Origin: Metaphire vulgaris | Taxonomy: Eukaryota > Annelida > Clitellata > Crassiclitellata > Megascolecidae | Length of the DNA: 64,000 nucleotides | Assembly (NCBI GenBank): GCA_018105865.1 | Contig: CM030842.1 | Coordinates: 12,053,867 to 12,117,866 of the forward strand | Direction of reading: 5' to 3' | Part shown: one piece after another, positions 42,866-55,073 of the stretch | How positions within the stretch are numbered: position 1 is the first letter of the stretch | Layout of the letters: the number at the start of each line of letters is the position of its first letter | The notes under the pieces: generated by a model | Told to the model about the DNA's origin: nothing | What the model saw: the letters and a program-made list of their open reading frames with translations, nothing else | Database searches by the model: none | Translations under genes and position numbers: made by a program

Positions 42866-43505
42866 TTCGCTAGATCTTGAAACTGTTCACAATCGAGGGC
42901 AACCACGAACTCTTAAATGAAGCCACTGTTCGTTTTCATTTCAAACATAGGCATACCCTTCTATTAGACCTCTAGGCGCAAGCCCCGAATTTTTGAGAGT
43001 CTGCCATAGGTAATGGGTAAGGTACAGGGCTCAGCTCCCCCACTTTTTCTTTAACGCTTACGTCAACGATTTCAATTCTCTATTTTAAGACATTTCTATT
43101 GCTGGCTTTCTGTTCTTTTCATTTTATCGATATTTGGACCGCGAGCTTTGAAAAAATCATTAATTACAAGACCTTTTGCCCATAGTCTTGACCAGAAGTT
43201 AGTAATTGCAGTGTTGGAGTTGTGAAATTTGAGCTGGGAGGGGGTTTGAGGACTGAAATTCAATGAATGACAGACACTGCATGTATCAGATATGCGATTT
43301 TTGTGAGGGTTGCAAAAGTTAGCTGGGGGGTTCAACCCCCAACACTCCGGCAACTCCAACACTGAGTAATTGTATGGAACCGTTACGAGTTCGCAACAAA
43401 GCGTAAATCTTTATCAGTATGTACGTGTATGGTATGAAAGCAATGAATTGTTTTCTTCAAAAATTTGCGCGCTCCATTTTTCCTTTTGTGCGCTTGCATT
43501 GCAAC

Positions 43506-43801
43506 CAGTGGCGTCATTTCACACTTTTCTTGGGGGGCGAGAAAATTTTTTTTCAATTTTTCAATTTTTTGCAATTTTTTTGCGATTTTTCGACCTGACG
43601 AGTTTGAGTTTCCAAAAACAGTTGACGACCTTTTTTTGCTTGTCAGTCCTTTTTACGATTAGTTACTTCAGATTTTGCTCGACATCAAAAACACAAACAT
43701 GCCCCCAATTCCAAATGACGTTTTTTTTGCCTTTAATATTAGAAATTAATATTTTAATTTCTTGCCTCCTCCTTCCCCAGCCCCTTCAAATGACGCCTCT
43801 G
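43506..43801. mobile_element. hAT-like MITE (CAGTGGCGTCATTTC)
   Basis: Ends CAGTGGCGTCATTTC and CAAATGACGCCTCTG; flanks attgcaac / cttgcaac (7 of 8). Same family as 32643-32909. Confidence 0.85.
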
Positions 43802-43961
43802 CTTGCAACTTCTGTGCGCGCGCACACGCGCACAACTTAGAGAGAACATTGCGTGTATGCATGTTTGTATTCTTGTTTTTATTTATGAACATATGCAGTA
43901 TATGTACGGATGTCAATATATGCGTGCGAGTGTATGCATGTAGAGTTTGTATTGTTGCTGT

Positions 43962-44090
43962 CATCATTGGGAGAATTTCTATAGCGCCGTAGGGTCAAAG
44001 TCAGGCACTACTCAACAACAGACGCTGACAGCAAAACGATAAGCGCAATAGGCAAGTCTTCAGATTCTGCACGAACGAGCGCATTATGTG
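43962..44090 (-). repeat. Dispersed 3'-tail repeat
   Basis: gggagaatttctatagcgcc...caagtcttcagattctgcac; reverse of the 'gcgctatagaaatt' tail. Confidence 0.5.
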
Positions 44091-44105
44091 CATGTATATA
44101 TATAA

Positions 44106-44155
<50 letters not shown>

Positions 44156-44170
44156 ATATATATATATGGC
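44091..44170. repeat. (TA)n / (TG)n microsatellite
   Basis: Compound TA-TG-TA tract. Confidence 0.9.
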
Positions 44171-44625
44171 GGGGTTGTTACTTTGGATAGATAGAAAATA
44201 TATCTTTTTAAATGCTCATGGAATATCAATTCGAATTACTGATGAATGATAATAGTGAGATATGAGATTTTTGCATTTTCATATGAGATTGGGAGAGAGA
44301 TCAAGGCCACATCACATTCTCACAATCTTTCATTGGACCGAAAATATGAGTAGGGATTACTGAGGAATACATCGAAGCAAAGTCTGTATATTAGGCGATG
44401 CGATCGGGCTTAAACGTGCCTTTGGCCCAGGAAATGCTCCATGTATGTAGTCATCATATAGTCGTCGACGTCGTCAAAGCCTTATGCTCTCTATCATATG
44501 AATTTAACGCTTTAACCCAGCTTCGCTAACTGACGAACAACTAAAATTGCGCAGTACAGTAAAGCAAAACACACATCTCTGGCGCTTAATAATGCGAACA
44601 TTTATACGAACCAACGGGGAAGGAA

Positions 44626-45220
44626 GTTAGCAGGGTGGCAACAACAGTGGCGTAAAGATCCGAGGGTCGCGGGTTCGATACCCGCATGAGCCCTAAGGTG
44701 TACTCAGCCGTCACTCGCAGGAGGGCGGTGGCATAAGCTGCGCAGACAAACAGGCACACTACTCGATACACCAGCTCAGTGGCGTAGCCAGGATTTCCGG
44801 AAGGGGGTTTGGTTTTTGGTTTTGACCGTGACCAACTTTGCAAAAATCATGACAAGCAAAAGAAAACGTTATCACCTCTAGTTTTTTGACGTGCAAGCAA
44901 AATGTCCCCGCCTCTTACTTAAACCTTTACAGTCTATAGCAAGGGGGGAAGGTTAGACCCCAAAGTCACGTCAAAAATTGAAAATGCATGGAAACTCATT
45001 AAAAATATTTTGTTTTCGGCGGCCAAGGGGGTCTTAACCTCAACCCTCAACCCCTTGGCTACGCCACTGCACCAGCTCCACAACCGTGGTATTGCACGCC
45101 TGGCTGAAGGGCTATAGCAACGGAGATCAGCGCCGCCATATACGAGCCCTGCAGACTAGTTAATTAAGGACTTTGACTTTTACCATGTAGTATTATGTAG
45201 TTTCCAAGTGCTGTATTAAC
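44626..45220 (+). repeat. tRNA-derived SINE-like repeat, split by a MITE
   Basis: A perfect RNA polymerase III B box, GGTTCGATACC, sits at 44672-44682 within a T-arm-like gcgggttcgatacccgc. A weak A-box-like sequence (tggcaacaacagtgg) precedes it. The 3' body (ctatagcaacggagatcagc...actttgacttttacc) continues after the MITE at 44777-45069. It cannot fold as a complete tRNA. Confidence 0.6.
44777..45069. mobile_element. hAT-like MITE (CAGTGGCGTAGCCAGG)
   Basis: Ends CAGTGGCGTAGCCAGG and TTGGCTACGCCACTG; perfect 8-bp target duplication caccagct (44769-44776, 45070-45077). Confidence 0.95.
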
Positions 45221-46578
45221 GAAAATTAAAGGGGCAAACTTTTCTGCAAATTATCCCACGAAAAGGCCTAGATTAAACACTAACAGATAGATAAGCTTAA
45301 ACCCCATAATCAACCCCTTTTACTAACTCCGTTACTGCATTTCTCCATTTATCTATTAGACCCAATTCTGACTGAAGACAACGTCTTTTCGGAGATCAGC
45401 GCGATTCCAACAAGCCCTGCAATTACGGACTTTGAATTTGATTTCGTGTTTTTGTCTTCTAACGTCATCACAGTATAATGAATCCTCGAAAAATTGCATT
45501 AACGACTGCGTTATGGCTTGCAAACTTTTGCTATCAACATTATCAAAAGATCTGGCCTATCTATTGTTAACCCTAACAGATAGATAAGCAATAACTAATT
45601 ATCTACACCATAGTTTTAACGAACATCTGTTACGGCATTTCGCCATTTATCTATTAGACCCAATTCGCGAAGACAGACGTCTTTTCGTTTATTAGTTTCG
45701 ATTCCAACAAGGAAGAGCTGTATAGACGGATTCGCTGAATCGGATTTCGGGATTTTTTGTCAAAATCGTCATTATTTAATTTTAATGAATCCCTCGAGAA
45801 AATCACTAATAACGGACGCAATCATGATCAATAGGCTGTTTTCGATTAACATCAACATCCTAATAAAAGCCTTCATTAGACTATCTATGGCATAAGATGG
45901 AGGAGCGTTAGAGCACAAGTACCCGCACTGCAGGATCACCTGACCACCAGCATCAGCGTCGAACAACACGGAGCAGCAGCAGCAGCAGCCATCCACTGAG
46001 ACCAGTTACGCCTCCGTCAGTGACTTCGTATCAAACAGGGAGATGCCGCTGTATTAGACTAATTAATTATGAAATCTCCCAACCATAAAGAAATAGACAA
46101 AATTCAGATTATTTAATTTTATTTAAATCTGCTATAGTAGCTAACTACGGAACCAATCATGATTAATATTTGTTTTCGGTTAACAGCAAGATATAACGCT
46201 GATATAAACAGACGTTGAATTGTCTTAGCCATAGGTGTAAACTTCTAGTCTCTAGGCTTGAGCGCCCTGTCACTTTTGAGAGCCACCATAGGAAAGGGGA
46301 AGACAGGCTTATACGGGTTGGGTCCCACTTTATCATCCAAGTATACGCCAATGATCTTAGCCATTCGGGTTTTCCCTAATTTTTCTGGGAGTTTAAGAGC
46401 GCTTCTAGGAACCTGGAGTGACGGTGTCCATTTGCACACGTTTTGATTTGTCTTGGAGTTTTTGCTGCAGGGATCGCTAAAGCTATAACCATTTAACGGA
46501 AGGTATACAGAAAAGTGGCCAACTCTTTATTGAATAATGTGACTTTTTGGCACGGCTGATAGAAAGACAAAGGTGTTC
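45221..46578. other. Unannotated interval with a degenerate duplicated block
   Basis: ctatctattgttaaccctaaca and catttatctattagaccca recur at 45270-45365 and 45555-45665, together with acgtcttttcg. This shows a roughly 290-bp tandem duplication without coding potential. Confidence 0.5.
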
Positions 46579-46586
46579 CTTGCTCG

Positions 46587-46906
46587 CAGGGGCGTAGCCA
46601 GGAATTTGATTTGGGAGGGTATAAATATTTGAGAGTATAAACATTAAATATAAACCATATAAAACCGAAGGGTTAGCGCCTAGTTTTACATAGCAACGGC
46701 TGAATGAGGGCGGTTGCCATAACACCCGATGTACTCATTCACAGCATATAACAATTCAAAAGTTTCTGCCGCGGCCGGGAGTTGAACCACGGACCTCAAT
46801 AAAGTCAACCACTAAAAATAACCACATATAAATCACATAAAAATCTTTAAGGTAGACTGATTTTGGGGTATATATATCGATATACCCCCCCGTCGCTACG
46901 CCCCTG
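46587..46906. mobile_element. hAT-like MITE (CAGGGGCGTAGCCAGG)
   Basis: Ends CAGGGGCGTAGCCAGG and GTCGCTACGCCCCTG; perfect 8-bp duplication cttgctcg (46579-46586, 46907-46914). A tRNA-like B box lies inverted inside at about 46770-46800 (gagttgaacca on plus). Confidence 0.95.
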
Positions 46907-46914
46907 CTTGCTCG

Positions 46915-48466
46915 ATACGAGCGTTGGGACTAGAACTTATCTCAGGTTTTTCGGCAATCAGCAATGCAGGTGGCTTGCGCCATCAATCAAGAGTAGTTTG
47001 CCATTGCTTTCTCTAGACCCGCGTTTACCTTCACGGCCTATGCCACTCCTAATTTACTACTGTCCTCTAGCGAGTGAAGGCTGAGTCAAAGATCAGCGGG
47101 AGCCAATCCCGTTTCGCCAGCGTACTGCTCTAGCCTTTTACCAATCTTTAACAATCTCTGTTACCATATATTTCCGCCCCAATTTGCAGATTATATGTTT
47201 ACTATATCGCAGTAATCTCCTGCACAATCGCATCGCAAGTGCAATTCTAATCCAGCTGATTAGAACAGATTACGCCTCGCTAATCTCTTCCAATCACGTG
47301 ATCAGTGACATTTGGCTAAAAATCGTGAATTAACATTTCACCATCGAATGAATAAGAAGTTTACGAATAGCGAAGAGAGCGGGTGTTGGTATTTCAGTTC
47401 ATTTTGCGTATTAGATCTATGTATCTAAGACACAACACACTTGGTATTAACTCTTTTTCTACATATTAACTCTTTTTCTAACATAAATCAAGACAGCGGA
47501 GACGAATTGGCCGAACATAAATCAAGAAACCCCCTTGGACGGCGCAATTTTTTTATGTATTCCCATGCAATTTGTATTTTTTGAGACGATTTTTGGCGAT
47601 TTTGGGGGTGAAAACCCCCCTTGGCGATTATCGACGACATTTTTTTCAAACCCCTGTAGGGAAGGGGAGTTTTGGGAGTTAAACTCCCTTGGCGACCAAC
47701 AAGTATTTAATTGCGATCAGTATATAGTGTAGGCTACGCGGTCATATACCTATATATTTCAATTTGAAGCATAATAATAGACGACGACCTTGTTTGTTTG
47801 TCAGGTTTTCTACGTTCTGCTGTTAACCAAATCACGGAAGATTGATAACCTTTTCTGGTTATCAGAATTTTCCGAATATGGGAACCATAACCCCCTTCGG
47901 AAAATCCTGGCTACGCCACTGAATCAAGAGATATATTTAAAACGACCGCATAAGCTCAATAACTATTAATCTAAGCATGATTAGTTTTTAATACAGGAGA
48001 GATCCTACTAAACCACATACAGTAAATCACAGCCGTTATTACAATAAGCATTGACCCGTTGATTCAGAGACTGACTTAATCTTCTAAATGCAGCCAATAT
48101 TTGGCGAACGTATCGTTGTTTTGACTTCATATTGACAGCCTATACTGGAATATCCTTCATCTGAAATTTGAAAATCCTTAAAATTACTCTAACCTGTAGA
48201 GATCGCTCTTACTATACACCGAGACAGTTAGCGTGGTCGCACCAATGCATGGAATTCACTAACACCAATCTTAACATAATTTCAGAATTATACAGATAGC
48301 ACTGTCTCTAATAATCTTCTTGAACTTTTGTGACTCTATCCACTGTCTTTACATAATGGTCCGATAGATCGCCACATTAAATTCCGTATTCTGCTCAATT
48401 GACCAAAGAACTAAATCCGTATTTAAAAGACCCACTGCTATGTCGCGATTGCGATATGGGGATATT
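46915..48466. other. Unannotated interval with partial MITE ends
   Basis: A right MITE end (ggctacgccactg) lies near 47910 without a clear left partner. No gene or RNA recognised. Confidence 0.4.
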
Positions 48467-48985
48467 TGACCATCCATAAATGACGTCAGTCTGCAAAATT
48501 TCTCATTATGGAGGGAGGTTCAAACATTTCCCTGACGATTCAGTTAGTGACGACTAGTCGCCTCGATTATTGGTTTTTGGCATCAGAAATGTGACGTCGA
48601 ATGATACTAAATATTTTTATTAATACCAAAACAATGCTATAACTGCCAGCAAAATTGAAAATACGTTAATTTAAAATTTATATTTTGGTATTAATATACA
48701 TCAATGAACCCTTTTTAAGAAAAGAATTTGAAAACTAGTTTCTGAATATTGTTCCAATTCTATAATAATTGTTTCTCATGAATATTTTAAAACGAAACAT
48801 TAATTTTTCATCTTTTATTGGAAAAACGACAAGATGACCTTTGGGGAGGTTAACGCGTTGTGACGTCATATTTGAGGTGGTCGGCTGACTTTTTGACGAC
48901 TTGTGACGATTGAGGATTGAAGGAAAAATTAATCTAAGAAAAAAAAAGTAAAGTCGCGCGACGTCATTTATGGACGGCCCCTACA
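48467..48985. mobile_element. MITE with TCCATAAATGACGTC ends
   Basis: Left GACCATCCATAAATGACGTC, right GACGTCATTTATGGACGGCC. Longer relative of 37495-37857. Confidence 0.75.
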
Positions 48986-49151
48986 ATGTGCAGACGTGGA
49001 ACAAAAGATTTGACCGCGTACAATTGCTGCACGCAGAAACGTAAAATCATTTGAAAATTTGGCTACCAAAATTTTTTGTCCAACGCTGTTAGACGAACGG
49101 CAGATTTAGTTTTATATCTCTACTAAACCACATGGTGCGGCAGGTCTTATC

Positions 49152-49379
49152 CAGTGTTTATTCTAGCCACCTTGACATTGGGGTTATTTTTTGCTGTTCA
49201 TGGGGACAAAATCTGACATTTGAAAATCTCCACACTTTTTGTGGGGAAACAGTTAGGTGGTCGCAAGATTCCATTCCCCAGCCAACATATAAAAAAATTG
49301 GGGAGATTTTAAAACTTTGGGGGCCACAATTCCCTGTTGACCATAGAGATTTAAATTTTTAAAAGCCTAGAATAAACAC
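49152..49379. mobile_element. MITE of the CAGTGTTTATTCTAG family
   Basis: Left CAGTGTTTATTCTAGCCACC, right CCTAGAATAAACAC; same family as 50211-50347. Another truncated copy lies at about 49725-49875. Confidence 0.65.
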
Positions 49380-50210
49380 GTCACGCAGGTGGAGTAGGTT
49401 CATTTGTTCATTCCGATTGATTCCTTCTTAATATTTATCCCAATGCTTTAAAAATTGAACGTATTTTACCTCTAATTATTAACACTTCGTTTAAAAAGAA
49501 TTTGAAAAAGTTTCTAATATTGTTTCAACTATATAAATAATTGATTATTTTAAAACTTAATTTTTACTTCTTGACTTAACTTCTGACGTCATTTAGGTGC
49601 CTTGTTTTACAACGTTGGGAGAAATAAACATGGACTCATTTATGGACACTCCTCTCTTTGACCGTATGTCGCACGCAGAAACGTAAAATCATTTGAAAAT
49701 TTGGCAGTTTTTACTTCTATATTTTGTCTTTCACGTGTTTTTCTAGCCACGCATTGGGGATTTTGAAATGTTTGGGGGACAATCTGTGTCTCTCTCTTTT
49801 TGTCTTTTTCCCCCAACATCAAAAAAATTGGGGAGATTTTAAAACTTTACCCCCTGTTGTAGAATAAACACTGAAAGTCTTTTTGTTCATTCCGGATTCC
49901 TTTTTATTTATCCCACTTTAAACTTCCAAATAGCTGTTTCAATATTATAGCTAAATATCTAAGAACATGCAGCTGCAACTATCAAGAAAGCACTTCATAA
50001 ATTCACGAGAATTTACTTATTTACTTCTCAAAAGTATTTACTATCCGATAGCGCTATATAATCCCAAGAGATTTTACTTATTTAATTATATACTTGCTTA
50101 ACTAGATTACATGAATTAGTTAGAATTCAGCGGTTTCCAACCTGGGGTACGCATACCCCCGGGGGTACGTCAGAGGGTTTTCAGAGGGTACGCCGCCCCG
50201 GAACTGGAGT

Positions 50211-50347
50211 CAGTGGATATTCTAGCCACCTAGACATTGGGGAGTTTAAAATTTTGGGGCCCGAAACATTGGGGAGGTCATACTACTTGCCAAAATGTCA
50301 AAACTTTGGGGAGAATTCCCCCCAGAGAATGACTAGAATAAACACTG
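50211..50347. mobile_element. MITE nested in the hAT remnant
   Basis: Ends CAGTGGATATTCTAGCC and CTAGAATAAACACTG; perfect 8-bp duplication actggagt (50203-50210, 50348-50355). Confidence 0.92.
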
Positions 50348-50477
50348 ACTGGAGTATGTTAAAATGTTTGTTAGAATGTGAAACCTTGTCATCGCACAAT
50401 GTAGAATAATTAATTGTACATGCATGGGTGCGCATTTACACTGACTGTAATTCCCCCACATACATACAATCAGTCTG

Positions 50478-50479
<2 letters not shown>

Positions 50480-50517
<38 letters not shown>

Positions 50518-50518
50518 C
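50480..50518. repeat. (CA)n microsatellite
   Basis: About 19 CA units, one interrupted. Confidence 0.95.
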
Positions 50519-50742
50519 ATACTATACTGCTGACAGAGGAAGCATTCAGCCCATAGGCATAGCGGCCATAGGCCCTCAACCGAAGCCAAGCTTCCTCAAA
50601 CGCCACTTCAATTTCTTCAAAGGATTTCATGCAGACCTTGCCCATAAGGAAGTAGCCTCTACTTAAGGCGGAAGGAGAATAATAAAAAGGAGTCGTCTCG
50701 ATCATTCAGGACAGGTCAGACAACATAATGGAGCGGGATTGC

Positions 50743-51550
50743 AAGCCTCATTTCTGGTTGCTTAGAGGATAGAGCAACGAAAAAAGGCGCACACCATGCA
50801 TTGCTGAGAGACTCGTTTTGCCCAGTTGCAAATATATCTCGTTCGGTCCATTCTCGGTGAAGATGCGGCAAAAAACTAAACTATCTGCCTCTGTCGAGTG
50901 ATAATAGTCAACGCCGAATTGCTGATATCCAGAGATGTAGCAAGTACACAATGCTTCAAGTACAAACACAAAGTACAAGTACCTGGCCTCCAAGTACAAG
51001 TACAAGTACAAGTACTTGCATTCCAAAAACTCCGAGTACAAGTACAAGTACAAGTACCTGGCCTCCAAGTACAAGTACAAGTACTAAAAATTTGTACTCG
51101 AGTACAACTCGAGTACAAGTACAAGTACCAAGTACTACATCTCTGCTGATATCTGCTGATGTAAAGCAACAGGTGGTGACAGAGATTCGTGGGACAATGC
51201 TATACAAATTCGCGATCCAACTGGACGAATCCACGGACGTGGGTAACTGCGCTCAGCTACTTGTCTACGTGCGATAAATCACAGAAAACGATTTCAAAGA
51301 GGAATTTTTGTTCTGCCGCCCTCTGGAATCCACAACAAAGAGGGAAGACATCTTCCAGGCGATCTTCCAGGGATTATCATATGGGACAACGTCTGCACCT
51401 GTACAACTGATGGCGCTCCAGCCATGCTTGGCTGTCGTTCTGGCGTTCACTCAAGTGATTCCAATCAACTCTACTACTAAGCACCCTTCACTGCATGAGC
51501 CATCGACATGCCCTGGCCTCCAAGACGCTCCCACCTGAGTTAAAAATCAG
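50743..51550 (+). pseudogene. Decayed hAT transposase (ZBED5/SCAND3-like group)
   Basis: Fragments in order: LGEDAAKKLNYLPLSSDNSQ-RRIADI; after a MITE, DVKQQVVTEIRG; FAIQLDESTDVGNCAQLLVY; NDFKEEFLFCRPLESTTKRE; WDNVCTCTTDGAPAMLGCRS; HRHALASKTLPPELK. QLDESTD and TDGAPAM hold the expected catalytic-core aspartates of hAT enzymes. Stops and at least two frameshifts make it a pseudogene. These domesticated-looking transposases are common in animals, but nothing suggests host use here. Confidence 0.85.
50930..51145. mobile_element. MITE made of aagtac repeats, inside the transposase pseudogene
   Basis: Ends CAGAGATGTAG and CTACATCTCTG; perfect 8-bp duplication ctgatatc (50922-50929, 51146-51153). 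Interior is almost wholly iterated aagtac. Excision would rejoin RRIADI with (S)ADVKQQ. Confidence 0.95.
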
Positions 51551-52198
51551 CAAGTCTTAAATATAGGCCCTACGTTTATAACTTTATAGTCATCATTTAC
51601 AAATGTATTTTTAGGGGGAGGGGGTGGTGGTACGCGTCATATTCCAAAACTATCCTGGGGGTACGCTGGGACAAAAAGGTTGAGAACCTCTTGGTTAGAT
51701 CCTCGAATGTGATCAAATTAGCATTATTTATTTCATTCAATCCCACGCCAAACAACTCTACTCCTTAACCTGTCATGCCCCCACTCCACTCATCACTCCA
51801 AGTTTCACCCAAGCGCATCGACCCTCTATTCGAATCCATGTCAACTTTTCCACATCGTTCATACTATAATCCACACCCACGTCTAGATTTCCACACCCAC
51901 GTCTAGAGTTCTGCCAAAATTTGGGCTCTTTTATTCCGACTTTTAAAGATTAGAAACTTTGGAAGATCGCAATCATCAATATCCGAGGCATAATCTTGAT
52001 AAATGTAAAAGGAAAGAAGAAAATCAATTCTCTCCTCAATCTATCATCGGACAACCTCCATAATCCATCATCCAATCGACCATCTACAGACTCGAGACAA
52101 TGACATGACAGAGTAAGAAAAGTCCTCAGTTAAACCTTCGGAAAAGGTCTCCGATAGTAACATCTAAATCTTGGGATTTTTGTCAGATCACATTGGCT

Positions 52199-52200
<2 letters not shown>

Positions 52201-52269
<69 letters not shown>
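52201..52269. repeat. (TA)n microsatellite
   Basis: About 34 TA units. Confidence 0.95.
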
Positions 52270-52274
<5 letters not shown>

Positions 52275-53009
52275 GAGCTTTTGCGAACAGGGAGATGTTT
52301 TGAATTTTCGAATTGAAGTTCGTCTCAGACAACATATCTTTGCAGTAGGACTTTATCGATATGTCAGGAATGTATCTTTTTTATCATATACGTCGCATCC
52401 GCGCGAAGGAAAGAAGATACGCGAGTCGAGAAGAGCTCGAATGGATTAGTCAGTCATCTACATAAGAACAGGCCGCGTCTCAGACGCCCTGCCAATATAT
52501 CCACAGAACGTCGTCTCGGCGTGAGACGCTAAGACAACGCAAAAATCTCGTCCTGTCGAGAGAACTAATTCGCGGCCGCCGACATCTTTCTCAGTTAGCG
52601 CCTCAGTTGATCGTTTGGCGTCGGCAGAGAACTTGGATCTCCTACCGCCAGACGGTACGCCTGGCTGGTGTTCGTTCCACTGTCAACGAAAACAAAGCGA
52701 ACAAGACGGAATACTATGCACGGAGTCTTCTTACCTCGAATGCCGCCGACGAAATAAAACGGGTAACCGTCTGAGATGTTACCTTTTAGTATTATGAATT
52801 ATTTATGATGTGGTTTTAAAGTCCGCAGTGTATTTTCAGAGGCGTGGTTGTATACTATGAACGTTGCCGTCAAATATTCATTAATGTTTTTGTTACCTTC
52901 AGTTTTGGTGCACCGGTTGATAAGCAGGATAATAAGATCGATTTTTAGCTAAATCTACAATAACAGCTGCACTGAAACCCTAACTGTTGTCTGTACTTGC
53001 GTTCCATTG

Positions 53010-53175
53010 CAGGGGCGTAGCCAGGAATTTGATTTGGGTGGTATAATGCAATTTGGGGGATATAAATCTTTAAAAAAACTTTGAAAATCTTAAAAGACAC
53101 TTTAAAACTTTAAGGCAGCCTGATATTTGGGGGTATATATATACCGATATACCCTCTCCCGTCGCTACGCCCCTG
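53010..53175. mobile_element. hAT-like MITE (CAGGGGCGTAGCCAGG), short copy
   Basis: Same ends and interior (gaatttgatttggg...gatatacc) as 46587-46906. No matching flanking duplication. Confidence 0.8.
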
Positions 53176-54470
53176 TTACGTTCTGATATAATATAGTATG
53201 CGTTCTATATGATGCGGTCAGAGCCTACGTGATTTCAATGTTGTGCTCTTATTTTTTTCAGCGTTTCGACTATTTCAAGGGTTCTGAGATAAGAATTCCA
53301 TCTGCCTAATCGGGAACGCAAAGTAAGCCTATTCGTATTATAAAATAGTCAAATGAAACTTATACCAGACAATGGCAGACATGGACATGGGTTGTGTTGG
53401 ATTGGGTCGGGTTGGGTCAGAAATTTTCGCGTTTATGGTTGGTTTGGTTGGTCACAGAACATACTTTATTGATCAATTTTTTTCTACGGTCAATAACTGG
53501 TTTAAGGAATTGTAATGTATTACGGTGGGTTGGGTTGGGTCAAGTAACTCTACTGCTTTCGCGGGTTGCGTTGAGTCTAAATCATGACGAGTTGGGTTGG
53601 GTTTTTAAAAATGGACCCATGTTAATGTCTGACTTATACTGTAGATCCATTGTAAATTTTGCTTAGGATAACTTATTCATCAATTGAAATACTGACATAC
53701 GTGTAAATCTATTACAAGATGTCATATCATGTTAATTCTCTGTCGTTGTTTCGCGAAGGTAGACCGTGGAGACGGGTAATGGATATCCAAAGCTTGCTAT
53801 TTATCACGGTTGTCAAAAATTCGGCTGCATCCAATCCAATCCATTTCAGGATGCTGACACACCAAAGATCTTTGGTCGTCCTAGCCTTCCTTCCACTACG
53901 CCACTCATTGCACGGCATTCTATGTTGTCGTGTTTTAGTCTCACAGCGAAATAGTTTTTCACAATCTCTTGAAATGTTTGCATCGGCAGGTAGTTTCTAA
54001 TTGAAGAAAGAAAATTCAAATATCAAACTTCAAATTTGAATTTCACTTAAAACTACAGACCTCAATGAACTCATAGCAAGAGACAGGGAGACGCCATAGA
54101 AAAGTCCATAATGCTGGGGAATCACAGGACAGAGACACAGAAAAGACCAAAAACGTCCTGAATGAAGAACGAACATCAAGGAACGGACCTGTATGACAGT
54201 ATACCAGAAGTTAGTGGCGTAGCCAGGATTTCGGAATAGGGGGCGCATCGACATTTTCGAATAAATAAGTTCGCGACAGGCAAAAAACATCGTCTTCGGA
54301 AATTCATGTATTTTCTTCGATCATACTATCTACCCCTCCCAAATTTCTCCGCGATTTTGCACAAATTCCACGACCCGTCAGAGCCCGAATAGGATCACCC
54401 TGACCCTTGTGTGACTACGCCAATTCCAGAAGCACATCGAGCCGCGCCAGACAGGGCTTTGTGAAACCAG

Positions 54471-54600
54471 TCAATCCGCGTCATTCATCGCCAGTCGCCT
54501 CGAATTCCTACTGCATTCACCGTAGCTGTTCTCCTTTCGATCGGCGGCACACGGGCCTGAGCAGAGTTCGTGGAAAACGAGGCGGACGGAAGAAAATGGA
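54471..54600 (-). pseudogene. Inverted copy of the GPCR C-terminal tail
   Basis: Minus strand reads CSGPCAADRKENSYGECSRN then SRRLAMNDAD and an in-frame stop at 54473-54471. The GPCR ends CSGPCGADRKENSYGECSRN then YSRRLNSAHV and stop. Over about 75 bp the DNA differs at only a few positions, including a 3-bp indel that keeps frame. No transmembrane part of a second receptor lies nearby. It is either the last exon of an inverted paralogue or a partial duplication. A cag precedes the homologous segment, so a splice acceptor is possible. Confidence 0.75.
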
Positions 54601-54721
54601 ACTTTTTTGCGCCTCTGGGCAGAAAGATAAGAGGCGCTATACAAATGCTACACATTGCGTTACATTACAATTTATGATGAAATGAGAAGAACAGAGCAGT
54701 AAACGGGAAGATACGGAATAG

Positions 54722-54785
54722 GATGAAGAGGTAGAGGAGGAGGAGGAGGAGGAGAGGCGGCGGATGATGATGATGATGATACTCT
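54722..54785. repeat. (GGA)n / (GAT)n simple repeat
   Basis: aggagg units grading into gatgat units. Confidence 0.85.
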
Positions 54786-55073
54786 TTAATGAGTTCATTG
54801 ATTGGATAAAAAGACAATTTTATGCTCTATACTATATAGTCTATACTTCTGAACTCCGGGGGACTGACAAGACTGGGGAGAAGTCAGCTAGGTGGCTGCT
54901 GTTAGTTGATGTAGCATGCCAAAGTTTTCGGGGGAATTTGAAATTTCCGGCGGGGGGAAGAAGGGCAAATTATCCCCCGAAACGGCTTAGATTAAACCCG
55001 ACATTGCACAGCGCCGGTGTAGCCGAACGACAAGAGACGTTTCTTGTTACTGTTTTCAGATCCTGAGAAGACG

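Larger units (their letters stand above)
50128..51693 (+). mobile_element. hAT transposon remnant with nested MITEs
   Basis: Left end CAGCGGTTTCCAACC, right end GGTTGAGAACCTCTTG; flanks gttagaat / gttagatc are only roughly alike. Contains a decayed transposase and two younger MITEs (50211-50347, 50930-51145). Confidence 0.75.
51694..54470. other. Interval upstream of the GPCR, no proven gene
   Basis: Contains a (TA)n tract (52201-52269), a MITE (53010-53175) and a GC-richer patch (52380-52770) ending in AACGG|gtaacc. That patch could be a 5' non-coding exon of the GPCR, because the GPCR coding exon has a splice acceptor directly before it. This is inference only. Confidence 0.3.

Noticed and set aside
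44640..44700. A complete tRNA gene
   Set aside because: The B box and T arm are good, but no acceptor stem, D arm or anticodon arm can be folded around them; a SINE head fits better.
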